Below are positions 1 through 9,920 of a DNA stretch of 64,000 nucleotides, one piece after another. This DNA comes from Saccharopolyspora dendranthemae (GTDB lineage Bacteria > Actinomycetota > Actinomycetes > Mycobacteriales > Pseudonocardiaceae). Made by a program: the position numbers and the translations under genes. The stretch lies in the NCBI RefSeq assembly GCF_007829955.1, contig NZ_VIWX01000007.1, positions 186,001 through 250,000 of the forward strand, read 5' to 3'. Position 1 is the first letter of the stretch. The number at the start of each line of letters is the position of its first letter. The notes under the pieces were generated by a model. It did no database searches and was not told the origin of the DNA. It saw only the letters and a program-made list of their open reading frames with translations.

Positions 1-46
1 TCTGGAAGGCGACGACGCCTTCCAACCCGGGACGGAATTCGCTCAT
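1..46 (-). CDS. citA: Citrate synthase 2 (citA-type), N-terminal fragment
   Basis: Only the first 15 codons are inside the window; the gene continues past the left edge. The peptide starts MSEFRPGLEGVVAF. This matches the N-terminus of the actinobacterial second citrate synthase, which has the pattern F-x-PGL-[DE]-GVVAF before the first helix. A purine-rich GAGACGAGG ribosome site lies 5-13 bases upstream on the minus strand. The gene is divergent from pdxH, a neighbourhood I recall for citA in other actinomycetes. Citrate synthase condenses oxaloacetate with acetyl-CoA in the cytoplasm. A second, complete paralogue (gltA) lies 8.5 kb away. The call rests on a very short peptide. Confidence 0.7.
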   Translation of the reverse strand, partial: MSEFRPGLEGVVAFQ

Positions 47-662
47 AGCTGCCTCGTCTCCTGGTCGTAGGGATGGTGCGCGCGTGCGCATGGCTGGCGA
101 CGTGGCGGGGTTTGAGCCAACACTGCACCCGGGGAGGAAGAAGTAGCAATGGAGGCCCGATGGGAAATAATTCCAGGATGAGTTGACCCGCGGTGAATGG
201 AACCTTTTGCTCTCGCGTGAAAAATTCCGGAAAAATTGCCGTTCCGCAACTCGGGCATCCGGACCAATCGGACGTTGGACGCGTGCTGAGGGCCCGGCGG
301 TCCAGGTCGGGAGGCCCGCGGGCCGCTCTCGGGTCCCGCGGCAGCTCTACCGAAGACCTCCCACCACGGGGGCGTCAAGGGTGCCGCCGCAGCGGCTCGG
401 GTGAGCGAAAGGTTCCCTTGCTCTCACCGCAGCGCAACGCCTGTCCGGGTGATGAAGGGCTGATGTGGGAACGATCACTGCATCGGTTGCGGAATCGATC
501 GTGACCTATCGTCGATTCGGCTCCTGTTCCGATCCCGTTTACCGTCATAGCGAATGACTGACGTCGCGCGCGTCGGTCTCGTCCAACCCGTACCGTCCGG
601 CGCTGAGCCGGAATGCCGAAGTCGAGTCGTGCCGTTCGCCGGACGAGTCAGGGAGGAAGAGG
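47..662. promoter_or_regulatory. Divergent intergenic region citA / pdxH
   Basis: These 616 bases separate two divergent genes and must hold both promoters. No open frame here has convincing codon usage. The stretch around 190-240 is locally AT-richer than its surroundings. I could not settle on a -35/-10 pair. Confidence 0.4.
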
Positions 663-1316
663 ATGTCGGAGGCCAACGTCGCGTTGCCGTCCATGCGTGT
701 TTCCTACGAAGCCGGTGCTCTGCACGAGGACTCGCTCGCCGGCACCTGGCACGAGCAGCTGCAGCTGTGGTTCGACGAGGCCGTCGCGGCCGAACTGGTC
801 GAGCCCAACGCGATGGTGCTGGCCACCGCCGATCCCGACGGCTTCCCGTCTTCGCGGACCGTGCTGTGCAAGGGGTTCGACGAGCGCGGCGTGGTGTTCT
901 TCACCAACTACACGTCCAACAAGAGCCACGACCTGAAGTCGACTCGCGTTGCGGCCGCGACGTTCCCGTGGCTGGGCATGCAGCGCCAGGTCAACGTGCG
1001 CGGCGAGGTCGAGAAGGTCAGCTCGTCGGAGACCACCGAGTACTGGGGCGAGCGTCCGCGCGGTTCCCAGCTCGGGGCGTGGGCCTCACCGCAGTCGCGG
1101 GTGGTCAACGGTCGTGAGGCGCTGGAGAACTCGCTCAACGGCATCGAGCGCCGCTTCGGGGAGGCCGAGAAGGTCCCGGTTCCGCCGCACTGGGGCGGCT
1201 GGCGGATCCGTCCCGACTTCGTCGAGTTCTGGCAGGGTCGTCCCGACCGCCTCCACGACCGGCTCCGCTTCCGCCGGACCGACGACACGTGGGCGGTCGA
1301 GCGCCTCGCACCGTGA
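663..1316 (+). CDS. pdxH: Pyridoxamine 5'-phosphate oxidase
   Basis: 217 residues, the usual PdxH length. The enzyme uses FMN and oxygen to convert pyridoxine/pyridoxamine 5'-phosphate to the cofactor pyridoxal 5'-phosphate. Family blocks seen: the N-terminal substrate region, the FMN-binding block AMVLATADPDGFPSSRTVLCK (about residues 50-70), FFTNYTSNKSHDL (about 80-92), the ER-P-R-GSQLGAWASPQS signature (about 129-145) and the C-terminal FWQGRPDRLHDRL segment that precedes the conserved end of the family. The start follows a good GGGAGGAAGAGG ribosome site. A terminator-like hairpin follows, so it is probably monocistronic. PLP supply is housekeeping. Confidence 0.95.
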   Translation: MSEANVALPSMRVSYEAGALHEDSLAGTWHEQLQLWFDEAVAAELVEPNAMVLATADPDGFPSSRTVLCKGFDERGVVFFTNYTSNKSHDLKSTRVAAATFPWLGMQRQVNVRGEVEKVSSSETTEYWGERPRGSQLGAWASPQSRVVNGREALENSLNGIERRFGEAEKVPVPPHWGGWRIRPDFVEFWQGRPDRLHDRLRFRRTDDTWAVERLAP

Positions 1317-1342
1317 CGAGCGCCCGGCGCTCCTCTCGACCC

Positions 1343-1380
1343 CTCAGCGGCTCTTCGGCTCCGGCCGGAGAGCCGCTGAG
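1343..1380 (+). terminator. Terminator-like hairpin after pdxH
   Basis: CTCAGCGGCTCT at 1343-1354 is perfectly complementary to AGAGCCGCTGAG at 1369-1380, giving a 12-bp stem with a GC-rich 14-base loop. It starts 27 bases after the pdxH stop. No T-run follows, as is common in actinomycetes. Confidence 0.65.
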
Positions 1381-1477
1381 TCGCTCGTGGGTGACGCGGA
1401 GCCCGGCGTAGAGCTCCATCACACGGGCGGAAAACCGGTGGTCCCTTAGTTTCGCGAAGGACTACGCTGCTGCTCTC

Positions 1478-2770
1478 GTGCGGCAGAACAGCGGAACCCT
1501 CCCTCGGCGCAGCGTCAGAGCGCTGTTCAGCAAGGTCCTCATCGACACCCGGCCGCTGCAGTACCCGGCCTACCGCCGGCTGTGGGTGTCCAACATCGTC
1601 ACCGCCGTCGGTGCGCAGTTCTCCGCCGTCGCCGTCCCCAAGCAGCTCTTCGACATCACCGGTTCCTCGTTCTACGTCGGACTGGCGGGCATCTTCGGCC
1701 TGGTCCCGCTGCTGGTGTTCGGCCTGTGGGGCGGGGCGATCGCCGATGCCGTGGACCGCCGCAAGCTGCTCATCGTCACCAACGGCGGGCTCGCGGGAAC
1801 CTCCGTCCTGCTGTGGCTGGCCGCCTCCTCCGGCGTCAGATCGGTGTGGCTGGTCCTGGTGCTCTTCGCGCTGCAGCAGACCTTCTTCGCGGTCAACTCG
1901 CCGACCCGAGGCGCGGCCATCGCGAGGTTGATCCCCACCCACCTGCTGCCGTCGGCGCAGGCACTGGGGGCCACCGTCTTCCAGCTCGGCTCGATCGTCG
2001 GACCGCTGCTGGCCGGCGTCCTGCTCCCCGTGCTCGGGCTGTCCGTGCTGTACCTGGTGGATGCGATCGCGCTGTGCCTCGCGCTGGTCGCGGTGTTCCG
2101 ACTCCCCGCTCTGCCGCCGCAGGACGGCGCTCCGAAGAAGGCCGGCCTCCGCTCGGTGCTCGACGGTTTCCGCTACCTGGGCCTGCACGCGGTGCTGCTG
2201 GCGTCGTTCCTGCTGGACATCATCGCGATGGTCTTCGGCATGCCGCGCGCGCTGTTCCCGGAGATGGCCGAGCGCACCTTCGGCGATCCGCCCGGTGGCG
2301 GTGCCGCGCTCGGGTGGCTGTACGCGGCGATCCCGCTGGGCGCCTTCTTCTTCGGGCTGTTCTCCGGCTGGTTGCACCGGATGGTGCGGCACGGCGTCGG
2401 AGTGACGGTCGCCGTGATGGCCTGGGGCGTGGCGATCATCGGTTTCGGCTTCGCGGACTCGCTGTGGCTGGCGGTGCTGTTCCTGGCGCTCGGAGGCGGA
2501 GCCGACCTGATCAGCATGGTGTACCGGAGTTCGATCTTGCAGGCGGCGGCCACCGACGAGATGCGCGGTCGGATCCAGGGCGTGTTCACCGTCGTGGTCG
2601 CGGGGGGCCCGCGGCTCGCCGACACCCTGCACGGTCTGGCCGGTGCCTACGCGGGCACCCGGGCGGCCGTGATGATCGGCGGAGTGCTGGTCGTGGTCGC
2701 CGCCGCGCTGTCCGCAGCGTGCCTGCCCGCGTTCTGGAAGTACCGGGCGCCCACCGGTGACGACGCGTGA
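1478..2770 (+). CDS. MFS transporter (MFS_3 / EntS-like)
   Basis: 430 residues of strongly hydrophobic sequence, with about 10-12 membrane segments separated by short basic loops. After the second segment comes a loop resembling the MFS motif A (GGAIADAVDRRKLLI, about residues 86-100). The arrangement, including a VDRRKLL cytoplasmic loop and PTRGAAIARLIP in the middle of the N-half, is that of the enterobactin-exporter-like MFS_3 family of proton-driven drug or siderophore exporters. The start is GTG; no strong ribosome site precedes it. Substrate cannot be told from the sequence, and no biosynthetic genes lie beside it. Confidence 0.85.
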   Translation: MRQNSGTLPRRSVRALFSKVLIDTRPLQYPAYRRLWVSNIVTAVGAQFSAVAVPKQLFDITGSSFYVGLAGIFGLVPLLVFGLWGGAIADAVDRRKLLIVTNGGLAGTSVLLWLAASSGVRSVWLVLVLFALQQTFFAVNSPTRGAAIARLIPTHLLPSAQALGATVFQLGSIVGPLLAGVLLPVLGLSVLYLVDAIALCLALVAVFRLPALPPQDGAPKKAGLRSVLDGFRYLGLHAVLLASFLLDIIAMVFGMPRALFPEMAERTFGDPPGGGAALGWLYAAIPLGAFFFGLFSGWLHRMVRHGVGVTVAVMAWGVAIIGFGFADSLWLAVLFLALGGGADLISMVYRSSILQAAATDEMRGRIQGVFTVVVAGGPRLADTLHGLAGAYAGTRAAVMIGGVLVVVAAALSAACLPAFWKYRAPTGDDA

Positions 2771-2877
2771 GCTGACCTGCGCGGAAAGTGCCGTTCACGC
2801 TTGCGCCAGTCGTCGGAGCACGTTTCGACCAGGGGCGGGAAGACAAGCCTCGGAGCCACCCTGCACACTTCTCCGTT

Positions 2878-4272
2878 ATGGCCAACGAAACGACCGTTAA
2901 TGCGCCCGGCGGTGCGCACGAGCCTGGCCTCAAGAAGGTGATGGGCCCGAAACTGCTGCTCTTCTTCGTGGTGGGAGACATCCTCGGGACCACGATCTAT
3001 TCGTTGACCGGCAAGGTCGCGGGCAAGGTCGGCGGAGCGCTCTGGGTTCCGTTCCTGGTCGCTTTCGTGGTCGCCTTCCTGACCGCGTTCAGCTACCTCG
3101 AGCTGGTCGGCAAGTACCCCAGGGCCGGTGGCGCGCCGCTCTACGTGCACAAGGCCTTCGGCATCCACTTCGTGACCTTCCTGATCGCCTTCGCGGTGAT
3201 GTGCTCGGGCATCACCTCGGCCGCTTCCGCAGCGCAGGCGTTCAGCGGTGACTACCTGACGGCCATCTTCGGCGACGGCATCGAGTCCTACTCGTGGCTG
3301 GTCGCGCTCGGCTTCCTGCTGATGCTCGCGGCGATCAACTTCCGCGGCGTCGGCGAGTCGGTGAAGATGAACGTCGTCCTGACCTTCGTGGAGCTGTCCG
3401 GTCTCGCGATCGTGATCGTGTTCGGCCTGATCGCGATCTTCGGCGGGAGCCACAGCGCCGACATCGCCCCGGACCCCAGCAGGCTGACGCAGTTCGACGC
3501 CGACACCTCGCCGCTGCTGGCGGTCACCTCGGCCACCGCGCTCGCGTTCTTCGCGATGGTCGGCTTCGAGGACTCGGTCAACATGGCCGAGGAGACCAAG
3601 GACCCCGCGAAGAACTTCCCGCGCGCCCTGCTGCTGGGGATGGTCATCACCGCGGTGATCTACCTGGTCATCGCGCTGATCACCTCGACGCTGGTGCCCA
3701 CCAACGAGCTCGCGGAGTCCGACGGCCCGCTGCTGCTGGTGGTCCAGGCCGCTGCACCGTGGTTCCCGCCGATCCTGTTCTCGCTGATCGCGCTGTTCGC
3801 GGTCACCAACACCGCGCTGATCAACATGCTGATGGCCAGCCGGCTGGTCTACGGCATGGCCAACGAGGGCGTCGTGCCCGGCGTGTTCGGCAAGGTGCAC
3901 CGCGGACGTCGCACCCCGTGGGTGTCGATCCTGTTCACCAGCGTCATCGCGATCCTGCTGGTGAGCTCGCTGGAGATCTCCGACCTGGGCAGCACCACGT
4001 CTCTGCTGCTGCTCGTGGTGTTCGCGGTCGTCAACGTCGCGGTCCTGGTGCTGCGCAAGGACAAGGTCGAGCACGACCACTTCCGGGCCCCCACCTGGGT
4101 TCCGGTGCTCGGCGCGCTGTCCTGCGCGTTCTTCGCCAGCCCGCTGTCCGGGCGGCCGGGCACGGAGTACGTCATCGCCGGAATCCTGCTGGGCATCGGC
4201 GTGATCTTCTGGCTGATCAACTACTTCGTGAAGGGCAAGACGGACTTCGAGGCCGAAGCCCTCTCCAAGTAG
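2878..4272 (+). CDS. APC-family amino acid permease
   Basis: 464 residues with about 12 transmembrane helices. It opens with the APC signature: a G-x-x-[LI]-x-x-x-V-G-D-I-L-G-T-T-I-Y stretch in helix 1 (about residues 22-42), and a GFEDSVNMAEETKDPAKNFPRA block near residues 222-242, which is characteristic of amino acid/polyamine permeases. I chose ATG at 2878; a GTG at 2788 is in frame but adds 30 residues without family character. It probably imports an amino acid in exchange or with protons at the plasma membrane. Substrate is unknown. Confidence 0.88.
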   Translation: MANETTVNAPGGAHEPGLKKVMGPKLLLFFVVGDILGTTIYSLTGKVAGKVGGALWVPFLVAFVVAFLTAFSYLELVGKYPRAGGAPLYVHKAFGIHFVTFLIAFAVMCSGITSAASAAQAFSGDYLTAIFGDGIESYSWLVALGFLLMLAAINFRGVGESVKMNVVLTFVELSGLAIVIVFGLIAIFGGSHSADIAPDPSRLTQFDADTSPLLAVTSATALAFFAMVGFEDSVNMAEETKDPAKNFPRALLLGMVITAVIYLVIALITSTLVPTNELAESDGPLLLVVQAAAPWFPPILFSLIALFAVTNTALINMLMASRLVYGMANEGVVPGVFGKVHRGRRTPWVSILFTSVIAILLVSSLEISDLGSTTSLLLLVVFAVVNVAVLVLRKDKVEHDHFRAPTWVPVLGALSCAFFASPLSGRPGTEYVIAGILLGIGVIFWLINYFVKGKTDFEAEALSK

Positions 4273-4284
4273 TTTCCCCGTCGC

Positions 4285-4328
4285 AGGAGGCGGTCCGGTC
4301 GCGATTCGCGGTGACCGGGCCGCCTCCT
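4285..4328 (+). terminator. Terminator hairpin after the APC permease
   Basis: AGGAGGCGG (4285-4293) pairs with CCGCCTCCT (4320-4328); an inner CCGGTC/GACCGG pair extends the stem with one mismatch. It begins 12 bases after the permease stop and ends just before the next gene. Confidence 0.7.
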
Positions 4329-4345
4329 GGTCGTAGAGTGGCGGC

Positions 4346-5272
4346 GTGCATGATCCTCTTCCCGCCACCGGACGGCAGTTCGAGATCACCTCGGGGACCG
4401 CGAAGGCGGTCATCACCGAGTTCGGTGCCGTTCTGCGCGACTTCTCCGTCGACGGCGTGCCGCACGTCGAGACCTTCGATGCCGACCGCCTCCCGCCGTC
4501 CGCCGCGGGCAACGTGCTGGTCCCGTGGCCGAACCGGGTCGCGGGCGGGCGCTGGGCCCTCGACGGTGAACAGCAGCAGCTGGCCCTGACCGAGCCCGAC
4601 CGCGACAACGCCATCCACGGTCTGCTGCGCCACGCGCCGTGGTCGATCGTCGAGCACACCGACTCCGCCGTGGTGCTGCAGGCGACCGTCTCACCGCGCC
4701 CGGGCTGGCCGGTGCCGCTGCTGACCTCGATCGGTTACGCCGTGGACGGTGACGGCCTCACCGTGACCCACACCGTGGAGAACCTGGGTGGGCGTGCGGT
4801 TCCCTTCGGTGTCGGAGTGCACCCGTACCCGCGCGCGGGCAACGTCGAGACCGACGACTGCACGCTGCGGCTGGCCGCCTCCACGGTGCTGCCGGTGGAC
4901 GCCGACCGGCTGCTGCCCGTCCGGCCACCGCGGGCGCTGCAGGGCGATGAATCCGACTTCCGCACCGGCCGTCGCCTCGCGGGCGTCTGGCTCGACACGG
5001 CCTTCGGCGGCGCGGTCCCGGCTCCGGACGACCCCGCGGGCCTGGTCCGGCACTCGCTGACCGACCCCGATGGCCACGGCATCCAGCTCTGGGCGGACCC
5101 GGTCTTCAAGTGGGTCCAGGTCTACACGGCGGAGGAGTTCCCCGGGCGGGGCCGGGCGATCGCCATCGAACCGATGACCTGCCCGCCGGACGCCCTCAAC
5201 TCCGGAACGGACCTCCTCACCCTCCAGCCCGGCGAGGCGTGGACGGCCCACTGGGGTCTCAAGCCCCTCTGA
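4346..5272 (+). CDS. Aldose 1-epimerase family protein (galactose mutarotase-like)
   Basis: 308 residues, the family's usual size. These enzymes interconvert alpha and beta anomers of hexoses in the cytoplasm. Landmarks of the beta-sandwich fold are present: the NRVAGGRW substrate region (about 67-74), a histidine in NAIHGLLRHAPW (about 89-100), the second conserved histidine in FGVGVHPYPR (about 152-161), and a late acidic IEPMTCPPDALNS block (about 273-285) holding the likely catalytic Glu. The start is GTG, directly downstream of the terminator hairpin. It converges on the acyl-CoA dehydrogenase with only 36 bases between the stops. Confidence 0.88.
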   Translation: MHDPLPATGRQFEITSGTAKAVITEFGAVLRDFSVDGVPHVETFDADRLPPSAAGNVLVPWPNRVAGGRWALDGEQQQLALTEPDRDNAIHGLLRHAPWSIVEHTDSAVVLQATVSPRPGWPVPLLTSIGYAVDGDGLTVTHTVENLGGRAVPFGVGVHPYPRAGNVETDDCTLRLAASTVLPVDADRLLPVRPPRALQGDESDFRTGRRLAGVWLDTAFGGAVPAPDDPAGLVRHSLTDPDGHGIQLWADPVFKWVQVYTAEEFPGRGRAIAIEPMTCPPDALNSGTDLLTLQPGEAWTAHWGLKPL

Positions 5273-5308
5273 CCTGCGACGTCTTGCGGGCGGGCAGCCG
5301 CAGCGCTC

Positions 5309-6451
5309 TCAGGCCTGGGTGAGGTGGCGGGCGATGACCAGGCGCTGGATCTGGTTGGTGCCCTCGAAGATCTGCAGGACCTTGGCCTCGCGCATGTAGC
5401 GCTCCGCGGGGAAGTCGCGGGTGTACCCGGCGCCGCCGAGGACCTGGACCGCGTCGGTGGTGACCTTCATGGCGGCATCGGTGGCCACCAGCTTCGCCAC
5501 CGACGCCTGCTCCCCGAAAGGACGGCCGGCGTCGCGGCGGCGCGCTCCGTCGAGGTACATCGCGCGCGCCGAGTGGACGGCCGCGGCCATGTCGGCCAGC
5601 AGGAACTCGATCCCCTGGAACTCGATGATCGGCTGGCCGAACTGCGTGCGCTGCTGCGCGTAGTCGACCGCGAGGTCCAGGGCTGCCTGGGCCAGTCCCA
5701 CCGCGCAGGCGGCGATGCCCAGGCGACCGGAGTCGAGCGCGCACAGCGCGATCTTGAGGCCGTCGCCCTCCTCGCCGATGAGCCGGTCGGCCGGGACGTG
5801 CGCGTCCTCGAGGTACAGCGGGGTCGTGGGCGACCCGGTGAGTCCCATCTTGTGCTCGGGCGGCCCCGCGGTGAGACCCGAGGTGGTCGAGTCCGCCAGC
5901 AGGCAGCTGATGCCGCGCGCTCCCTCGCCGGTGCGCGCCATCAGCGTGTAGAAGTCGGCCTCGCTGCCGTGGGTGGTCCAGGCCTTCTGCCCGTTGATCA
6001 CGTACTCGTCGCCGGTTCGCTCCGCGCGGGTGCTCAGGGCGGCCGCGTCGGAGCCGGCGTGCGGCTCGGACAACGCGTAGGCGCCGAGCAACGAGCCGCC
6101 GATCATCTCCGGGAGCAGGCGTTCCCGCTGCGCAGCGGTGCCGAAGGTGGCCAGCGGGAAGCAGCTCATGGTGTGCACCGACAGGCTCACGCCGACCGTC
6201 ATCCAGGCGCTGCTGATCTCCTCCAGCACCTGCAGGTACACCTCGTAGGGCTGAGCTCCGCCGCCGTGCTCCTCGGGGTAGGGGAGGCCGAGCAGTCCGG
6301 AGTGACCGAGCAGGTGGAACGCGTCGCGCGGGAACTTCGCGGCGGCCTCGTCCTCGGCGGCGCGGCCGGCGAGCTCGTCGCGGGCGATCTCGCGGGTCAG
6401 CGCGAGCAGATCTGCGGCTTCCTCGGTCGGAAGCAGACGGTCAACGGTCAT
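5309..6451 (-). CDS. Acyl-CoA dehydrogenase
   Basis: 380 residues, typical length. FAD-dependent alpha,beta-dehydrogenation of an acyl-CoA, the first step of beta-oxidation or of branched-chain acyl-CoA breakdown. Seen: an N-terminal helical domain with LGLPYPEEHGGG (about 54-65), the flavin-binding stretch YALSEPHAGSD (about 126-136), INGQKAWTTHGSEAD (about 150-164) and the C-terminal EGTNQIQRLVIARHL with the Glu that acts as base in the short/medium-chain group. The chosen ATG gives a normal N-terminus; the frame stays open upstream but runs into the operator. It is divergent from a TetR gene with palindromic repeats between them, so it is very likely repressed by that regulator. Confidence 0.92.
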   Translation of the reverse strand: MTVDRLLPTEEAADLLALTREIARDELAGRAAEDEAAAKFPRDAFHLLGHSGLLGLPYPEEHGGGAQPYEVYLQVLEEISSAWMTVGVSLSVHTMSCFPLATFGTAAQRERLLPEMIGGSLLGAYALSEPHAGSDAAALSTRAERTGDEYVINGQKAWTTHGSEADFYTLMARTGEGARGISCLLADSTTSGLTAGPPEHKMGLTGSPTTPLYLEDAHVPADRLIGEEGDGLKIALCALDSGRLGIAACAVGLAQAALDLAVDYAQQRTQFGQPIIEFQGIEFLLADMAAAVHSARAMYLDGARRRDAGRPFGEQASVAKLVATDAAMKVTTDAVQVLGGAGYTRDFPAERYMREAKVLQIFEGTNQIQRLVIARHLTQA

Positions 6452-6488
6452 GGCGCGCTCCCACGTCCAGTGTGCGTAGCGGTGAGTC

Positions 6489-6527
6489 GTACTGCAAACA
6501 GTACTGTAGGCGGTACTGCAGTACTGT
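6489..6527. promoter_or_regulatory. Probable TetR operator (repeated GTACTG/CAGTAC half-sites)
   Basis: Between the divergent acyl-CoA dehydrogenase and TetR genes lie six GTACTG/CAGTAC half-sites in 39 bases. They include the palindrome ACAGTACTGT (6498-6507), GTACTGCAGTAC (6513-6524), and a direct repeat of CAGTACTGT at 6499 and 6519, exactly 20 bp apart. That spacing puts two dimers on about the same face of the helix. The position would cover promoters in both directions. Inferred ligand: an acyl-CoA. Confidence 0.8.
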
Positions 6528-6575
6528 GAACAGAGCTGCTCGGAGGTTTCCGCTTCCTGTGGCAGGCTTCTCCCG

Positions 6576-7196
6576 ATGAGCACCTCCCGAGCCGAGCGGA
6601 CGCTGAACCCGAGGCGGGCCGACCTCCTGGGCCGGCTGCGCGATCTGTTCCTGGCGGAGGGGTTCGCCCACCTCACGCTCGACGACCTGGCAGGCAGGCT
6701 GCACTGCTCGAAGTCGACCCTCTACACGCTCGCCGGGAGCAAGGAGCAGCTCGCGGTCCGCGTCGTGGCGCACTACTTCAAGAACGCCACCGAGGACATC
6801 GAGCGCCGGACGCAGGCCGCCGACGACGCGCGGGAGAAGGTGCGCGCCTACCTCGACGCCGCCGCCGAGGCGCTGCGGCCGGCCTCGCGGGAGTTCATCA
6901 ACGACATGGCCGCCAACCTCGCGACCCGCGCCACCTACGAGGCCAACGCCCACGCCGCCGCGGACCGGTTGCGCGGGTTCATCGCCGAGGGCGTGCGGCA
7001 AGGGGTGTTCCGCGAGGTGCACGCGGGTTTCGTCGGCGAGATGGTCGGCCGCACCATCGCCGGCATCCAGCGCGGCGAGGTCGGCGAGCGCACGGGGCTG
7101 TCCGACGCCGCCGCCTTCTCCGCGCTGTCGCAGTTCCTGCTGGGTGGGCTCACCCAGGATGAGAAGTCCAATTCGGACACAGTGGAGGAAAATTGA
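6576..7196 (+). CDS. TetR-family transcriptional regulator
   Basis: 206 residues. The N-terminal helix-turn-helix spans about residues 12-58, with the pattern FLAEGFAHLTLDDLAGRLHCSKSTLYTLAGSKEQL, where the recognition helix is CSKSTLYTLAG. The remaining residues form the helical ligand and dimerisation domain. It is divergent from the acyl-CoA dehydrogenase with clustered palindromes at 6489-6527, suggesting autoregulation and repression of that gene. Its TGA stop overlaps the TTG start of the downstream sugar kinase, so the two are probably co-translated. Confidence 0.92.
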   Translation: MSTSRAERTLNPRRADLLGRLRDLFLAEGFAHLTLDDLAGRLHCSKSTLYTLAGSKEQLAVRVVAHYFKNATEDIERRTQAADDAREKVRAYLDAAAEALRPASREFINDMAANLATRATYEANAHAAADRLRGFIAEGVRQGVFREVHAGFVGEMVGRTIAGIQRGEVGERTGLSDAAAFSALSQFLLGGLTQDEKSNSDTVEEN

Positions 7197-8122
7197 TCGT
7201 CATCGGCGGTGAGGCCCTGGTCGACCTCGTGCCGGATTCGTCCACCCCGGACGGAGAGCTCGGCCCGCTGCACCCGTTGCTCGGCGGTGGCCCGTACAAC
7301 GTGGCCATCGCGCTGGGCAGGCTCGGCGCCCCCACCGCGTTCTACGCGAAGCTGTCGACGGACCAGTTCGGCGACCGCATGGTGCAGCGGCTGAGCGAGT
7401 CCGAAGTGGACACGTCGCTGGTCCAGCGCGGGCCGGAGCCCACGACGCTGGCGGTGGTCGGCCTGGAGGCCAACGGCTCGGCGCGCTACAGCTTCCACAC
7501 CGAGGGCACCGCAGCGCGTTTCGTCTCCGACCAGCCGCTCCCCGCGGACACCGCGGCGTTGTGCCTGGGCACGCTCGGCATGGTGCTCGAACCCGGTGCC
7601 AGCACCTACGAGAAGGCGCTGTTCCGCGAGGCCGAGCGCGGCGTGTTCATCGCGCTGGACCCGAACATCCGCGCCGACCTCATCGCCGACCCCGACGCCT
7701 ACCGCGACCGCTTCGCCTCCTGGCTCCCCGCGGTCGGGTTGCTCAAGGTCTCCGACGATGACGCCGAATGGCTCGCCCCAGGACGCGACGTGGTCGAGGT
7801 GGCCCGCGAGTGGCAGTCGCGCGGTCCGGCCGCGGTGGTGCTGACCAGGGGCGGAGACGGGATCACCGCCGTCACCGCCGACGGCGAGGTGACCGTGCCC
7901 AGCCGCGAGGTCCAGGTCGCCGACACCATCGGCGCGGGGGACACCGTGCAGGCGGCGCTGCTGGCCTGGCTGCACCGCAACGACGCGTTGTCGCCGGAGA
8001 AGGTTCGCGCTCTCGACCCGCAGCAGTGGGAGCAGGCGCTGGCATTCGCCGCGGCAGCGGCCGCGGTCACCGTGTCGCGTCCGGGAGCCGAGCCGCCGTG
8101 GTCTTCGGAGCTGGACACGTGA
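7193..8122 (+). CDS. PfkB-family sugar kinase (fructokinase-like)
   Basis: 309 residues, typical of ribokinase/fructokinase-type enzymes that phosphorylate a sugar with ATP. N-terminal IVIGGEALVDLVP (about 2-14) and GGGPYNVAIALGRLG (about 31-45) are the first PfkB signature. The second, DTIGAGDTVQAALL (about 242-255), holds the anion hole and the catalytic Asp. The start is TTG and overlaps the TetR stop by four bases, a translational coupling. A link between a sugar kinase and an acyl-CoA dehydrogenase regulator is unexpected, so the coupling may be historical. The exact sugar is not certain; fructose is the commonest for this subgroup. Confidence 0.87.
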   Translation: MIVIGGEALVDLVPDSSTPDGELGPLHPLLGGGPYNVAIALGRLGAPTAFYAKLSTDQFGDRMVQRLSESEVDTSLVQRGPEPTTLAVVGLEANGSARYSFHTEGTAARFVSDQPLPADTAALCLGTLGMVLEPGASTYEKALFREAERGVFIALDPNIRADLIADPDAYRDRFASWLPAVGLLKVSDDDAEWLAPGRDVVEVAREWQSRGPAAVVLTRGGDGITAVTADGEVTVPSREVQVADTIGAGDTVQAALLAWLHRNDALSPEKVRALDPQQWEQALAFAAAAAAVTVSRPGAEPPWSSELDT

Positions 8123-8502
8123 GCCACATCCATCCGGTGGGGGCTGAACACGCCCCGTGAGCTCAACCGCCTGACTGCGAAAGAAGGAATCCGGATTAGA
8201 CCGATCGGATTTCACTCGTGGTCACGATGGTGGTGCCGGACAGTGGCGGAGCGTCGATATTGGCGCTCCGCCGACCGGCAAGTGTGATGTGATCGTGGTC
8301 CCACCTGCAAAAAAGAGGAAACGCGATTGCTGCGCGGGGGCCCTCTTGCGGTCTAGCGTGACTACTGACAGGACCCCAACGGGGTGGTGCTGCGACGGTT
8401 CGGACACCCCGACCCGGAGCGCGGGCGACACGAAGCCCTGCCGCTTGGCTGGCAATCGCGGTCGTCACCACGCCCCCCTTGACGAGCGCGAGAGGTTCCC
8501 GA
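8123..8502. promoter_or_regulatory. Leader and promoter region of gltA
   Basis: 380 bases with no credible gene. The region must hold the gltA promoter. A TAGCGT at 8354 could be a -10 element, but the nearest TTGCTG (8327) is 21 bases away, too far for a standard promoter. No hairpin strong enough to call a terminator for the preceding kinase was seen. Confidence 0.35.
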
Positions 8503-9807
<1,305 letters not shown>

Positions 9808-9860
9808 TCTGAATCGTTACCTGAATCAAGTCGGTGGCCACGGCCGCTGACCTCGCAATG

Positions 9861-9903
9861 GGCCCCGGAGAGCCCGGCCGAGAAGGCCGGCCCCGGGGCC
9901 TTT
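9861..9903 (+). terminator. Rho-independent terminator after gltA
   Basis: GGCCCCGG at the left pairs with CCGGGGCC at 9893-9900, and an inner GGCCG/CGGCC pair continues the stem. TTT follows at 9901-9903. It lies 53 bases after the gltA stop and just before the converging glpD stop, so it may serve both genes. Confidence 0.85.
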
Positions 9904-9920
9904 CTGCGCTCATCTCCTCG

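Noticed and set aside
2647..4659. Very long minus-strand open frame opposite the MFS and APC transporters
   Set aside because: Arg/Gln/Asp/His-rich, no fold or family; a mirror of GC-rich third positions in the plus-strand genes.
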